The notes under the pieces: generated by a model
The model's input: the letters and a program-made list of their open reading frames with translations, nothing else
Databases searched by the model: none
Told to the model about the DNA's origin: nothing
NCBI RefSeq assembly: GCF_030063135.1
Contig: NZ_JASISO010000039.1
Location: 1 to 64,000, forward strand
DNA from: Streptomyces sp. G-G2
GTDB taxonomy: Bacteria; Actinomycetota; Actinomycetes; Streptomycetales; Streptomycetaceae
DNA: 64,000 nt
Direction: 5' to 3'
Shown: one piece after another, positions 1 through 8,378 of the stretch
How positions within the stretch are numbered: position 1 is the first letter of the stretch
Layout of the letters: each line of letters starts with the position of its first letter
Made by a program: the position numbers and the translations under genes

Positions 1-65
1 GCCTTCAACTCGTCATCGATCCGGGCATAGAGTGCTGTTGCGAGGGTGTTCACGTCGTTCTTCAC
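1..65 (-). CDS. Transposase N-terminus, partial (runs off left edge)
   Basis: A GTG at 65-63 opens a frame that continues without a stop to the window edge and reads VKNDVNTLATALYARIDDEL. The pattern TALY-x3-DDEL is what I recall from the N-terminus of actinobacterial IS982/IS5-like transposases, so an insertion sequence probably begins here and lies to the left. Only 21 codons are visible, no terminal inverted repeat could be identified between 66 and 116, and the family assignment is from memory. It lies just downstream of the relaxase gene on the same strand, so it may interrupt the mobile element. Confidence 0.45.
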   Translation of the reverse strand, partial: MKNDVNTLATALYARIDDELK

Positions 66-115
66 ACATCGACACTGGACGCCCTCGTGCCATGTCCGCA
101 GGCCATCCCTTGGAC

Positions 116-1570
116 TCATTCATCTAGGAGAGTGGCGAGGGCGGCCCAGCTGGGGTCGGCAAGGATCTGGTCGGCCTGGTCGGGGATGGCGGCGCGTACG
201 TCGTGGGCGAGGGTTCGGATGGATCCCTGCTGCGGCTGACGCTGTTCGAGTACGACGAGAGTGGGCGTGAGGGTTCGGTCTGCGGCTGCTTGTAGGTGGT
301 GGAGGGTTTGGCGGGCGGCGTCGGCTTGGTGGGCGTGGCCCTTGGCCTCGTGCCAGCGGCCGGCGATGATTCCGGCCCACAGGAGGGCTGCGATGAGGGC
401 GGCGAGGGCGCTGCCGTCGGGGCCGGTGGCGGTGTGGACGATGTCGCGGGCCGCGTTGCGTATGGCGTGGGCGGCGCGGTCTTCCGCCCGGATCTGTGAG
501 CGCTGGGCGCGTGCGAACGCCTTCGAGGCGGCCTGGAGTTCGGCGCGGAGGTGGGTGGGGGCTTTCTGGGCGGTGGCTTCGAGGAGTTCGCCGAGGGCGG
601 TGATGTGTGCCTGGGCGTGGGTGTCGTCTGCGAGGTCGGTGCGGAAGGTGTCGAGGGCTTCGGTGGCCTGGTGCCAGGCGGTGGCGGGCTGGTTGCGGCG
701 GGCGGTGGGGTGTTCTTCCGGCTGGCCGGCTTCGAGGCGGGCCCGGAGTTTGGGGAGGGTGAGGTCGGGGGCGATCTTCCCGCCTGGGTGGAGGACCTGT
801 TCGCCGTCCTTGTTGAGGTCGCCGGGGCGGCCTGCGGCGTAGCCGAGGAGGTCTCCGGATGGGCCGCGGCGGGCCTTGACTGCGATGCCGTCGGCTTCGA
901 GGTAGGCGAGGAGTTCCTCGGCCGTGTGGGCGTGGGGGATGGCGGCGCGGATACGGTTCTGAAGCCATTCGCGGCTGGTCTGCTCCCAGCCGAGCCGTTG
1001 GGCCTTGTGCTTCTCGGCCTGGGTGGGGGCGCGGGTGCCGGTGCGGTCGCCCTTCTTCAGGCGGCGCAGGCCGTAGTCCTTCTCGATCTGGCGGCAGGCG
1101 TCGCCGACGCGGATGCCGCTGTCGTGGAGTTTGGGGCGGCGGCCGTCCTCGCGGACGGTGGTGGCGAGGATGTGGATGTGATCGTCGGCGTGGCGTACAG
1201 CGATCCAGCGGCAGGCCAGGTCGTCGCCTTCGGGGGCGATGCCGACCGCGGCGACGATGCGCTGGGCGATCTCGCCCCACTCAGCGTCGGAGAGGTGGCG
1301 GTCTTCGGGTGCTGCGCGGACGGGGCAGTGCCAGACGTGGTCGGTGATCTTCTTGCCGAATTCGCTGTTGCGGAGCCGGACGGGTTCGTCGAGGTAGCGG
1401 GCGAGCTGGGTGAGGGTGGCGTTCTCGTCGCGGCCGGGGTCGGGCATGGCGAGCATGGCGAAGCCGGCCACGATGTGCGGGTCGGTGTGCTCGTCGTGCC
1501 GGCCGGGACCATAGAGGTAGGCGAGCAGTCCGCGGGTGTTGGCGCCGGAGGGCTTGATGGCTGCGATCAC
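116..1570 (-). CDS. Relaxase/mobilization nuclease
   Basis: A 484-residue relaxase of the MobA/VirD2-like type, which would nick the element at its transfer origin and stay attached to the 5' end during conjugation. The metal-binding three-histidine motif is seen as HADDHIHI at residues 127-134 (His127, His131, His133). Candidate nucleophile tyrosines are in AYLYGPG near residues 17-23. Residues 388-404 form a hydrophobic stretch after an Ala/Arg/Gln-rich linker, so the C-terminus may touch the membrane. The start codon overlaps the stop of the upstream MobC-like gene in an ATGA, which shows translational coupling and fixes the start. The family is clear; the transfer role is inferred from it and from the neighbours. 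Confidence 0.88.
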   Translation of the reverse strand: MIAAIKPSGANTRGLLAYLYGPGRHDEHTDPHIVAGFAMLAMPDPGRDENATLTQLARYLDEPVRLRNSEFGKKITDHVWHCPVRAAPEDRHLSDAEWGEIAQRIVAAVGIAPEGDDLACRWIAVRHADDHIHILATTVREDGRRPKLHDSGIRVGDACRQIEKDYGLRRLKKGDRTGTRAPTQAEKHKAQRLGWEQTSREWLQNRIRAAIPHAHTAEELLAYLEADGIAVKARRGPSGDLLGYAAGRPGDLNKDGEQVLHPGGKIAPDLTLPKLRARLEAGQPEEHPTARRNQPATAWHQATEALDTFRTDLADDTHAQAHITALGELLEATAQKAPTHLRAELQAASKAFARAQRSQIRAEDRAAHAIRNAARDIVHTATGPDGSALAALIAALLWAGIIAGRWHEAKGHAHQADAARQTLHHLQAAADRTLTPTLVVLEQRQPQQGSIRTLAHDVRAAIPDQADQILADPSWAALATLLDE

Positions 1571-2295
1571 GGCTGACGGACCTCCCGGGGGTCGGCGGGC
1601 TCGCGCAAGACCTCAGCGATCGCCGTGAGCAGGTCGTGGAGTTCGTCGAGGCGCTGGCGTATGTCGGGCGGGGTGAGGTCGCTGTTCAGGGCGCGGGTGA
1701 TCTGGTTGATGTTGACGCCGATGCGGTTGCACTGGCGCAGGACCTGGGCGCGGAAGACGTGGGTGCGGCGCCGGTCCTCGGACAGGGGGAGGTTTGCGGT
1801 GAACCGCCCGTTGACGAAGGCGAGGACGATGTCGGCGGCGAAGCCGGATTCGCCCTTGTAGCTATGCTCGGCTGCTGCCTCTGTCAGGCGGGCACGTTCG
1901 TCGTCGGTGAAGCGCAGGGGGCCGACGCGGTCGGTGCGCTTGTTGCCGGTGAAGCGGCGGATCGTGGGCTGGACGCTCTGCACCATCGGCTCGCCGGCGG
2001 TGGGCTGGGCACTGCGTTCGGCGCGGAGTATCTCGCGCTGGATGGCGTGGAGCTTGTCCTGGTCGGGGCCGCCCTCGGACCCGACCCCACGGTCCGGCGC
2101 CCCCTGGCGCCGGACCGTCTCCGCCACCCCCGGGGCGGAGATCCCCGAAGACCGGCCTTGAGTCGGACTCGGAGTACTACTGGCTCCGCCAGGAGCCGCC
2201 GTCATCCCGAACGCACTCCACCAACGGTCGCTCAGGCTAGGCGGCTTCGAGGCCGGCGAGGGCGTGGAGTCGGGTTCGTTCGGGTCGAGCGTCAC
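1567..2295 (-). CDS. MobC-like relaxosome accessory protein
   Basis: About 242 residues. The last 60 residues contain RQCNRIGVNINQITRALNS followed by a helical stretch, the hallmark of MobC-type accessory proteins that help the relaxase open oriT. The N-terminal 80 residues are Pro/Ser/Gly-rich and probably disordered. The open frame extends upstream to 2472, but I favour the GTG at 2295 because GGAG lies nine bases upstream and the extra codons have a low-complexity, non-coding look. The gene overlaps the relaxase by four bases, so the two form an operon. What is seen is the motif and the coupling; binding to oriT is inferred from the family. Confidence 0.75.
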   Translation of the reverse strand: MTLDPNEPDSTPSPASKPPSLSDRWWSAFGMTAAPGGASSTPSPTQGRSSGISAPGVAETVRRQGAPDRGVGSEGGPDQDKLHAIQREILRAERSAQPTAGEPMVQSVQPTIRRFTGNKRTDRVGPLRFTDDERARLTEAAAEHSYKGESGFAADIVLAFVNGRFTANLPLSEDRRRTHVFRAQVLRQCNRIGVNINQITRALNSDLTPPDIRQRLDELHDLLTAIAEVLREPADPREVRQP

Positions 2296-2531
2296 AGGGT
2301 GCTTCTCCGATGCGGGGGTGGGCTGACAGTGCGGGGACAGGCGAGGTCGGCAGGCGGGCGTCAGCGGCGTTGGCACAAGTCGCGGCGCGAGGTCAGCGGG
2401 GAGATGACCGGAAGACCGGCGGTCCCCGGAATACGGCGGATGGCTGCCCCGGTGCGGAGGACCGTCGAGCACGGCTCGTGGACTGGGGTCCGGGCGAGTG
2501 GTGAGGGGACGGGCGTACTGCGGTGGTCGAC

Positions 2532-2564
2532 GGGGACCGTGGCCGTCAGGCAGTCACGGTCCCC
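2532..2564. repeat. 10-bp perfect inverted repeat between transfer genes
   Basis: GGGGACCGTG at 2532-2541 is followed after 13 bases by its exact complement CACGGTCCCC at 2555-2564. It lies in the 307-base gap (2296-2602) between the DUF2637 gene and the MobC/relaxase pair; nothing else coding is seen in this gap. No T-run follows on the minus strand, so a simple terminator is less likely than a hairpin used by the relaxosome (oriT), but both remain possible. Confidence 0.5.
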
Positions 2565-2602
2565 ATACGGCCTTACCGGCGTTGACCTGCGGTGAATATC
2601 GG

Positions 2603-3520
2603 TCAGCGTCCGGGCTGGGTTCCGGTGAGGACTTGCTGCCTGCGGAGGTCCACAAGCTCCTTCTTCACCTTCCCCAGACGCTCGTTGCTGATCGAGTGGC
2701 CCTCGCCCTCGATGGCCTCCCGCATCTGCTTCAGCGTCGGCTCCCCTTCCAGCTTCTCCACAATCGCGAGGAAGTCGTCCATGTCGCCGGTTGTCGGTCG
2801 GCCAACCTTCCGGGAGGGGACGGCGGGCGGGGCAGCCTTTTGGGGGCCATCGTCCAGCTCCGACTCCAAGGCGGTCTCGACGCCGGTATCCCCTGGCCTC
2901 TCCGGCTCATCGCCTACAGGTTCGGGGTGGCGGTCGAGAGCGCTCGCGTCGTCCTTCGGGGGCAGGACGGAGACTGCCGTCGGGCGGCTGCAGTCATCCG
3001 AGCGGCATGGGGTGCCGGGTTCGACGACATGCTCATGGATCTGGCGCATGAGGACGCCGAAGGCCAGGAGGGCAGCAGCTGAGGGTACGGCGGCGACCAC
3101 GTAGTCCAGCAGGGGCACCGTGTAGACGCCCCGGGTGCCGCTAACGCCCGCGACGTTGAGGGCGATGGAGCCGAGGGAACCGGTGGTGGTGAGGGCGATC
3201 GCCCACCAGTCGGTGACGCTGCGCAATCCTGCGCGGAGCATCAGGAGCTCGCCGGCGACGATGAACGCGTCCAGGGTCGCGGGCCAGGCCCACTGGCGGA
3301 CGGGGGAGGCGGCCAGACCGTGGCGTCCGGCGACCTCTGCGAGGTGCGCGTACGAGAGCCAGAACGCTCCGGCGGTAAGGGCCACGATGACGACCCCGGC
3401 CGCTGTGAGCGTGTACCGCTCAGCGGTTTGCGCGGCACTCGCTTGGCGCCTGTCGCCGGACGGTGCCTCATCAGGTCTGGGCTCGCGGTTCGTGGTGTTG
3501 GGTGTGGCAAGGGTGGTCAT
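2603..3520 (-). CDS. DUF2637 membrane protein (SpdB-like, plasmid spread)
   Basis: A 305-residue protein with four predicted membrane segments at about residues 38-58, 78-97, 103-125 and 138-158. The second carries the typical DUF2637 signature around WAWPATLDAFIVAGEL. A polar C-terminal half follows, rich in Pro and acidic residues, ending in a basic helical segment. DUF2637 proteins are common on Streptomyces conjugative plasmids and integrative elements, where SpdB-type membrane proteins act in spread between hyphal compartments. Here it lies between the helicase-like gene and the mobilization genes on the same strand. The domain call is firm; the role in intramycelial spread is inferred. 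Confidence 0.8.
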   Translation of the reverse strand: MTTLATPNTTNREPRPDEAPSGDRRQASAAQTAERYTLTAAGVVIVALTAGAFWLSYAHLAEVAGRHGLAASPVRQWAWPATLDAFIVAGELLMLRAGLRSVTDWWAIALTTTGSLGSIALNVAGVSGTRGVYTVPLLDYVVAAVPSAAALLAFGVLMRQIHEHVVEPGTPCRSDDCSRPTAVSVLPPKDDASALDRHPEPVGDEPERPGDTGVETALESELDDGPQKAAPPAVPSRKVGRPTTGDMDDFLAIVEKLEGEPTLKQMREAIEGEGHSISNERLGKVKKELVDLRRQQVLTGTQPGR

Positions 3521-3561
3521 GGGTGTGGGGATGCTCCTGCGCGGCTTCGGGGGGTGTGTGA

Positions 3562-3903
3562 GGCGTCTTAGGCGTCTTGGCCGTTAAAATCGCAGGTCAG
3601 GGCCGGTACGGGGCCGTGCTGGCCTTCCGTCTTGGCGGGCCCCGCGGGCGTCTTGGTGTCATGCGATGCCGGGGGCTCCCCGCCGATGTCGGGTGCCGGT
3701 GCTCTCGCCCGGCGTACGGCGACCTGCTGACTGCCGTCTCGGGCGGCAGCGCTGTGACCTGGGGCGATACCGCCAAGACGTTAAGGACGGGGCAAGACGG
3801 ATGTGGGTGCCGTCCTGGGTGGGTTCCGTCTTGGGCCCGGTTGCCGTCTTGGCCGCATGCCTGTTGACCTGCGGTGTCACGGCAGGGACGGCAAGGACGG
3901 CAA
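3562..3903. repeat. Array of degenerate CGTCTTGG repeats (iteron-like)
   Basis: The 400-base gap between the DUF2637 gene and the helicase-like gene has no convincing gene but holds about a dozen copies of a short motif in both orientations. Good forward copies are GGCGTCTTGG at 3571-3580 and 3647-3656, and CCGTCTTGG at 3627-3635, 3826-3834 and 3844-3852. Weaker ones include GGCGTCTTA at 3562-3570 and CCGTCCTGG at 3810-3818. Inverted copies are CGCCAAGACG at 3771-3780 and GGCAAGACGG at 3791-3800. The last part (3881-3903) repeats GGCAAGGACGG. Clustered short motifs beside a helicase gene resemble replication iterons or transfer-protein binding sites. Confidence 0.65.
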
Positions 3904-3922
3904 CCGGGGCTCGGCTCGGGTG

Positions 3923-5204
3923 TCAGCTCTCGCTGAGCGGACCGACGGGGTGGACGGTGGGGCAGTATCGCCGCCAGGGGTCGAGGAACTTGTGGCGCAT
4001 GTAGCCCTTGCGCTGGGTTCCGTCGGCGAGCCGGACGTTGCCGGAGGCGATGCCGAACTCGCGCAGCATCGCGCCGAGGTCACGAGGCTTCAGCCCGCCT
4101 CCCCCCCCACTCCGCCCACGGGCCCTCCGGGTCCTGGCACAGGTGGTGCAGGAGTTCCTCGGTGGTAAGGCTGTCAACCTCGCGCTGGGCTGCGAAGACG
4201 CGGCGGATGTCGGCGAGGATCCTCGCTCCGCCGGGGTGTTCCTCCTCGGCCTCGGTTTCGGCGGCGACCATCCGCGCGCACGCGGTACGTGCGAGGGCGG
4301 GCCACTGGCCACCGGCGAGATCGGCCACGGCGATCAGCGGCTGCCAGGTGTCGGCTGCCCTGTCTCGGACCGGCATGGGCGGTACCAGATCCATTGCCTC
4401 CGCGTGACGTGGGAGCAGCCACGCCTTGAGGCGATTACGCAGATCGTGGAGCTTGGCGACGTCCCGGGGGACGCGGAACTCCTCGACGCTCTCGTCGCCT
4501 CCGCGGCGGCGCATGCGCAGGACGACGGACCGGTCCATGACCGTGTCGGGCAGGTTCCCGATGCCGGCGAGGGCGGCCATCGCGAAGGTGGGAAACTGGA
4601 CCACTTCGTGGTTGGGCCCAGACACCCGCAGGGTGGGACGGTTGCGCTGGTGGCCCGCGTTGAGAAGGCCGCGCATCTCCTCGTTCTTCTCCGCCACTTT
4701 CACGGAGCCGAAGATCGTGTCGACCTCGTCCACTAGCAGCGTAGGCGGGACGTCGGTGATCGACCGGAAGATCGCGGCGGCGGAGGCGTTCACCGTGATC
4801 AGCGGGTTGTGGACCACTTCAGTGATGACGTCCAGGAGCCGCGACTTGCCGCACCGCCTGGCCGGGCCCAGCACCGCCAGGCGCGGGGCGTGCTGCCACG
4901 CGGTCTGCAGGTGGCTGGCGGCCACCCACAACGTCACCGCCGTGAGGGCTTCATCGCTCGGCAGCACGACATAGCGGCTGATCTCCGTGCGCAGGTCACA
5001 CAGGACTTGGTCGCCCTCGGTGAGAGGGCCGACGAAAGAGGCGTCCTCCTTTTCGGGCTGGACCTCCGCCCCAGGGCTTACGGGTGCTTCGGCATCCACA
5101 GGCTGTGGATGCTGGAGGTGGGCGCCCGGCCGGCCGGGGATCGCGGTCGCAGGCCAGCCCGTCTCGTCTGCTGCGGTAGGGGGCGTGGGTGTCGTAGGTT
5201 TCAA
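3923..5204 (-). pseudogene. DUF3631 helicase-like ATPase, frameshifted
   Basis: The N-terminal frame holds Walker A GPARRCGKS (about residues 113-121) and Walker B TLLVDEVD (about 155-162), then typical DUF3631 sequence up to WAEWG. It then meets an early stop at 4080. The missing C-terminus, LKPRDLGAMLREFGI and onward to YMRHKFLDPWRRYC, continues in another frame and stops at 3923. The two join if one G is removed from the 8-G run at 4101-4108 (minus strand). Such proteins sit with replication functions on actinomycete integrative elements. The start is taken at TTG 5204, seven bases after AGAAGGAG; an upstream ATG at 5222 lacks a site. It may be a sequencing error, a true mutation or programmed slippage. 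Confidence 0.8.
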
Positions 5205-5434
5205 GAGGCAGCTCCTTCTCATGTGGCCGCGTGCGTGCAGGCCACTCGGGTTGACCGTGTGATCGCGTGTGTGGGTATTGCCGGGGCCTCCGACGTTGGC
5301 GCGTCGGGGGCTCACCCATTTCCCGTGGGCACTTGGCCGCGCCGGGGGATCACGAACAGTACGTACGACCCCGGGCACAGTCCAGCGTTTCTGTGTCATC
5401 TCAGCGCAGAAGTGTCTGCTACCTTCTCTCGCCC

Positions 5435-5665
5435 TCACGCGGCCAGACCCAGCAGATCCAGCAGGTCCGCGGTCACCACGCGATACGCCTTGCCCAGCCG
5501 CAGGACCTTGCACGGGTACTCGCCCCGCTTGGCCAGCTCATAGCCCTTGCTACGACCCAGACCCAGCGCCCGGTTGCCTGTGTCCAGGTCAACGGCTACT
5601 GGAAGCGCCAGCAACTCATCCCGACCCATCCCCTTCGAGCCGGTTTCTATCGGGTTATCGCGCAC
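5435..5665 (-). CDS. Excisionase-type helix-turn-helix protein
   Basis: A 76-residue basic protein with a MerR/excisionase-like winged helix fold: the LGLGRSKGYELAKRGEYP segment is the recognition helix region, followed by LRLGKAYRVVTADLL forming the wing. Proteins of this size and shape next to tyrosine integrases direct excision of Streptomyces integrative elements. It is divergent from the XRE/integrase pair and lies directly upstream of the DUF3631 gene, with about 230 bases between. The function as recombination directionality factor is inferred from fold and position. Confidence 0.75.
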   Translation of the reverse strand: MRDNPIETGSKGMGRDELLALPVAVDLDTGNRALGLGRSKGYELAKRGEYPCKVLRLGKAYRVVTADLLDLLGLAA

Positions 5666-5747
5666 TCAGCGCACCTCTCGTCACAGCCCTCGGCGAACAC
5701 GGCGATCACATCCGGCTCCAGGCCCACAAGAACAACGGTAGGGAAGC

Positions 5748-5767
5748 TATTGTGTTGCTATGACACA
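5748..5767 (+). promoter_or_regulatory. Candidate leaderless promoter and operator of the XRE gene
   Basis: TATTGT at 5748-5753 fits a -10 box and ends six bases before the ATG at 5760, the spacing of a leaderless transcript; no ribosome binding site precedes the ATG. TGTGT (5751-5755) and ACACA (5763-5767) form an inverted repeat spanning the start, which could be the regulator's own operator. No clear -35 is visible. Confidence 0.4.
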
Positions 5768-6437
5768 GCGCCGTTTCGATGATGAAGACGAGGACGACTT
5801 CCCCGAATGGGTCGACCGGATCAAGAACAACGTCGCCGGCGAGGTCCGGCGGCGACGGAAGGAGATGAGGTGGAGCGCCCAACGGCTGGCAGAACGATGC
5901 GAGGAGCTCGGCCACCCCATCCCGCGCAACGTCATCGCCAACCTGGAATCCGGCCGCAGGGCCAACCTGCCCCTGGTCGACGTCATGGTCCTTGCCGCGG
6001 CCCTGTACACGTCCCCGATCTGCCTGATCTTCCCCGTCGGCTACGTCGAACAGACCCAGGAACTTCCCTTCCAGCACCTCATCCCGACCTGGGACGCCAT
6101 GCGGAAGTTCACCGGTGAGCAGCCGGGCCACGACTCCGACGCCGGACTGATCCCCGACTTCAACCGGCACGCCAACCTGGTCCGCACCATCGAGGCCGCC
6201 CTCTACGAGACGGAACGAGCCGACTTCGCGACGAAGACGGCGGCCACCCCCGCCGAGCGCGAAGAAGCCGAACGCAGGAAGGCCGACTACGCCAAGCGGG
6301 CCAAAGAAGACACACAACAACTCCTTTGGGTTCGCGAGAGCATCCGCGACGAAGACGCCACCCCACCAGACCTGCCACCCGCACTCGCCGCCATCGACCC
6401 ACCCGATATCGGAACCGACGAAGAGGACGACATTTGA
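5760..6437 (+). CDS. XRE-family transcriptional regulator of the element
   Basis: 225 residues. After an acidic N-terminus (DDEDEDDFPEW), residues 25-75 form a Cro/C1-type helix-turn-helix, with RWSAQRLAERCEELG and NVIANLESGRR matching the two DNA-contacting helices. The C-terminal part is charged and helical with no recognised domain. It is followed by the integrase gene, whose TTG start overlaps its TGA stop, so the two are cotranscribed and translationally coupled. This arrangement suggests it controls integrase expression, and possibly the divergent excisionase gene across the 94-base intergenic region. The DNA-binding call is firm; the targets are inferred. Confidence 0.85.
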   Translation: MTQRRFDDEDEDDFPEWVDRIKNNVAGEVRRRRKEMRWSAQRLAERCEELGHPIPRNVIANLESGRRANLPLVDVMVLAAALYTSPICLIFPVGYVEQTQELPFQHLIPTWDAMRKFTGEQPGHDSDAGLIPDFNRHANLVRTIEAALYETERADFATKTAATPAEREEAERRKADYAKRAKEDTQQLLWVRESIRDEDATPPDLPPALAAIDPPDIGTDEEDDI

Positions 6438-8044
6438 AGGGCTCCACCTACCGCCGATGCTCCTGCCGCGACCCCAAGACCGGCAAGGAACTCGGCACTT
6501 CCTGCCCCAGGCGCAACAGCAGGAATCACTGCACCTACTCCATACGCCAGGAGCTGCCGCCCCACGAGGACAGCAGTAGGCGGTCCTTCGCTCGTGGCGG
6601 CTACACCAACGCCAAGGCGGCGCAGGCCGACCTCGACCATGTACGTGCCCTCCTGGGCCTCGTGGAGGCCGACGACCGCGAGGGCATACAGCTGGTCGCC
6701 GAGATGCTGGCCGAGGTCAGCGGAGAGAAGCTGCCCCTGCCCGACGTCGAAGAGACGCGGCGGCGGCTCAAGGCCGGCCAGGATCTCGTCGGCAGCCTGA
6801 CCGTCACTGAGTGGCTGGACCGGTGGCTGGCGGGCAAGCGGATCCGGAAATCGGGCATCAGCCGGTACGAGACCGACATCCGCGTGCACCTCAAGCCGCA
6901 CATCGGGCACCGGCGCCTTGACCGGCTGCGGGTCAGCCACCTGAGCGAGATGTTCACGGCCATCGCCGACGGCAACGCCGAGGTTCTGGAGCAGAACGCC
7001 CAGCGGCGTGCTGCCGTGGAGGAGTTGGCGACCATCCCGTGGAAGGGGGCCGAGAACCGTGCTCGCCGGAAGGCGCTGAAGGCGGCGCTCGACGCGATGC
7101 CGCCCTTCCGCCGGGTGACCGGCCCCGCCACCCGCCAGCACGTGAAAGCGACGCTCCGCGCGTCCCTGAACGACGCGATCGGGCAGCAGATCATCACGTT
7201 CAACCCGGCGGCCCACGTCGAGATCGATCCGGTGCGCAAGCCGAAGGCACTGGTGTGGACGGACGAGCGGGTCGCCAAGTGGGAACAGACCGGCGAGAAG
7301 CCCTCGCCGGTGATGGTCTGGACGCCGGAACAGACCGGCGCCTTCCTCGACTTCGTCGCCGGCGACCGGCTGTACGCGATGTGGCACCTGATCGCCTTCC
7401 GGGGCCTGCGGCGTGGTGAGGCGTGCGGGCAGCCTTGGTCGGAGACCAATCTCGACCGGCACTCCCTCACCGTGACGGGACAGCTCGTCCAGGACGGCTG
7501 GGAGGTCGAGGCGTCCGAGCCGAAGACAGACAGCGGCTTCCGCGTCGTCGCGCTCGACGATGACACCGTCGGCGTCCTGGAGCGGCACCGCAAACAGCAG
7601 GAAGCCGAGCGCGCCGAGTGGGGCTCGGCCTGGGTGAACACCGGGCTCGTCTTCACCCAGGAGGACGGCTCCTGGCTGCATCCGGGCAAGGTGACCGATC
7701 TCTTCGAGCGACTCGTGGCGGCGTCCGGACTACCGCCGATCCGGCTGCACGACCTTCGGCACGGGGCGGCAACGCTCATGCTGGCGGCCGACATCGACAT
7801 CAAGATCGTGTCGGACACCCTCGGGCACAGCGACACCCGGATCACGCGCGACATCTACCAGAGTGTGCTCCCCCACGTCGGCAAGAGCGCCGCCGAGGCC
7901 ACGGCCAAGCTGGTCCCTCTCCAACGCAAGGCGGAGCAGGAGGAGCAGGCCCGCAAGGCCGCCAAGAAGGCCGAGCAAGCCGCGAAGGCGAAGGCCAAGA
8001 GGAAGAAGAAGGACAAGGCCAAGAAGGCCGCGAAGAAGGGCTGA
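6434..8044 (+). CDS. int: Site-specific tyrosine recombinase (integrase)
   Basis: A 536-residue phage-type integrase. The catalytic set is complete: Arg326 in LRRGE, His439 and Arg442 in HDLRHG, His465 in LGHS and Tyr475 in RDIYQ. An N-terminal Cys-containing segment (RRCSCRDPKTGKE) is like the AP2-type arm-binding domain of actinobacterial integrases, and a SAM-like core-binding domain lies at about residues 115-260. The C-terminus is a Lys/Ala-rich tail. The start is TTG at 6434, overlapping the regulator's stop, with GAGG about nine bases upstream. The gene ends 125 bases from the 3' end of tRNA-Thr, so integration into that tRNA gene is the clear inference. Confidence 0.95.
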   Translation: MKGSTYRRCSCRDPKTGKELGTSCPRRNSRNHCTYSIRQELPPHEDSSRRSFARGGYTNAKAAQADLDHVRALLGLVEADDREGIQLVAEMLAEVSGEKLPLPDVEETRRRLKAGQDLVGSLTVTEWLDRWLAGKRIRKSGISRYETDIRVHLKPHIGHRRLDRLRVSHLSEMFTAIADGNAEVLEQNAQRRAAVEELATIPWKGAENRARRKALKAALDAMPPFRRVTGPATRQHVKATLRASLNDAIGQQIITFNPAAHVEIDPVRKPKALVWTDERVAKWEQTGEKPSPVMVWTPEQTGAFLDFVAGDRLYAMWHLIAFRGLRRGEACGQPWSETNLDRHSLTVTGQLVQDGWEVEASEPKTDSGFRVVALDDDTVGVLERHRKQQEAERAEWGSAWVNTGLVFTQEDGSWLHPGKVTDLFERLVAASGLPPIRLHDLRHGAATLMLAADIDIKIVSDTLGHSDTRITRDIYQSVLPHVGKSAAEATAKLVPLQRKAEQEEQARKAAKKAEQAAKAKAKRKKKDKAKKAAKKG

Positions 8045-8125
8045 CAGCCCCTCCGCTCACGCATCGCTCACGCACGGGGTCTCGGGTCTTGGCCGACCCA
8101 CGCCCCGACCGCCCCCAGAAATAGC

Positions 8126-8164
8126 AAAACCCCCAGGTCACGGCGAGTGAGTCCTGAGGGTTTT
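8126..8164. terminator. Hairpin between integrase and tRNA-Thr
   Basis: AAAACCCCCAGG at 8126-8137 pairs with CCTGAGGGTTTT at 8153-8164 with one mismatch. The stem is flanked by A and T runs on both sides, so it can end the tRNA-Thr transcript on the minus strand and the integrase transcript on the plus strand. It lies next to the expected attachment site. Confidence 0.7.
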
Positions 8165-8168
8165 ACAG

Positions 8169-8242
8169 AGCCGCCTTCGGGATTCGAACCCGAGACCTAC
8201 GCATTACGAGTGCGTTGCTCTGGCCAACTGAGCTAAGGCGGC
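8169..8242 (-). tRNA. tRNA-Thr(CGT)
   Basis: A complete cloverleaf. GCCGCCT at the 5' end pairs with AGGCGGC at the 3' end; the D-arm carries AGCTCAGTTGG, the anticodon loop CTCGTAA gives anticodon CGT, and the T-arm is GGGTTCGAATCCC. The discriminator base is U and CCA is not encoded. The 3' half faces the integrase gene and is the likely attB/attR core: insertion must have restored the tRNA 3' end. The matching second att copy is not in the window, so the element's other end lies to the left. Confidence 0.97.
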
Positions 8243-8378
8243 ACCGCTGGGAAGACGAAGTTTCCCCGGAGGGAGGCTCTCATCAGCAGCGGCGCCAAGT
8301 CTACAGGGTTAAACCGGGTGCCCTGAACCAGGTTCCCGCAGGCCGGGTCCCTGGTGGGGGCGGGCGGGCGGCGGGGCG

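Noticed and set aside
3577..3867. 96-codon plus-strand frame in the repeat array
   Set aside because: It only translates the CGTCTTGG repeats and has no start site.
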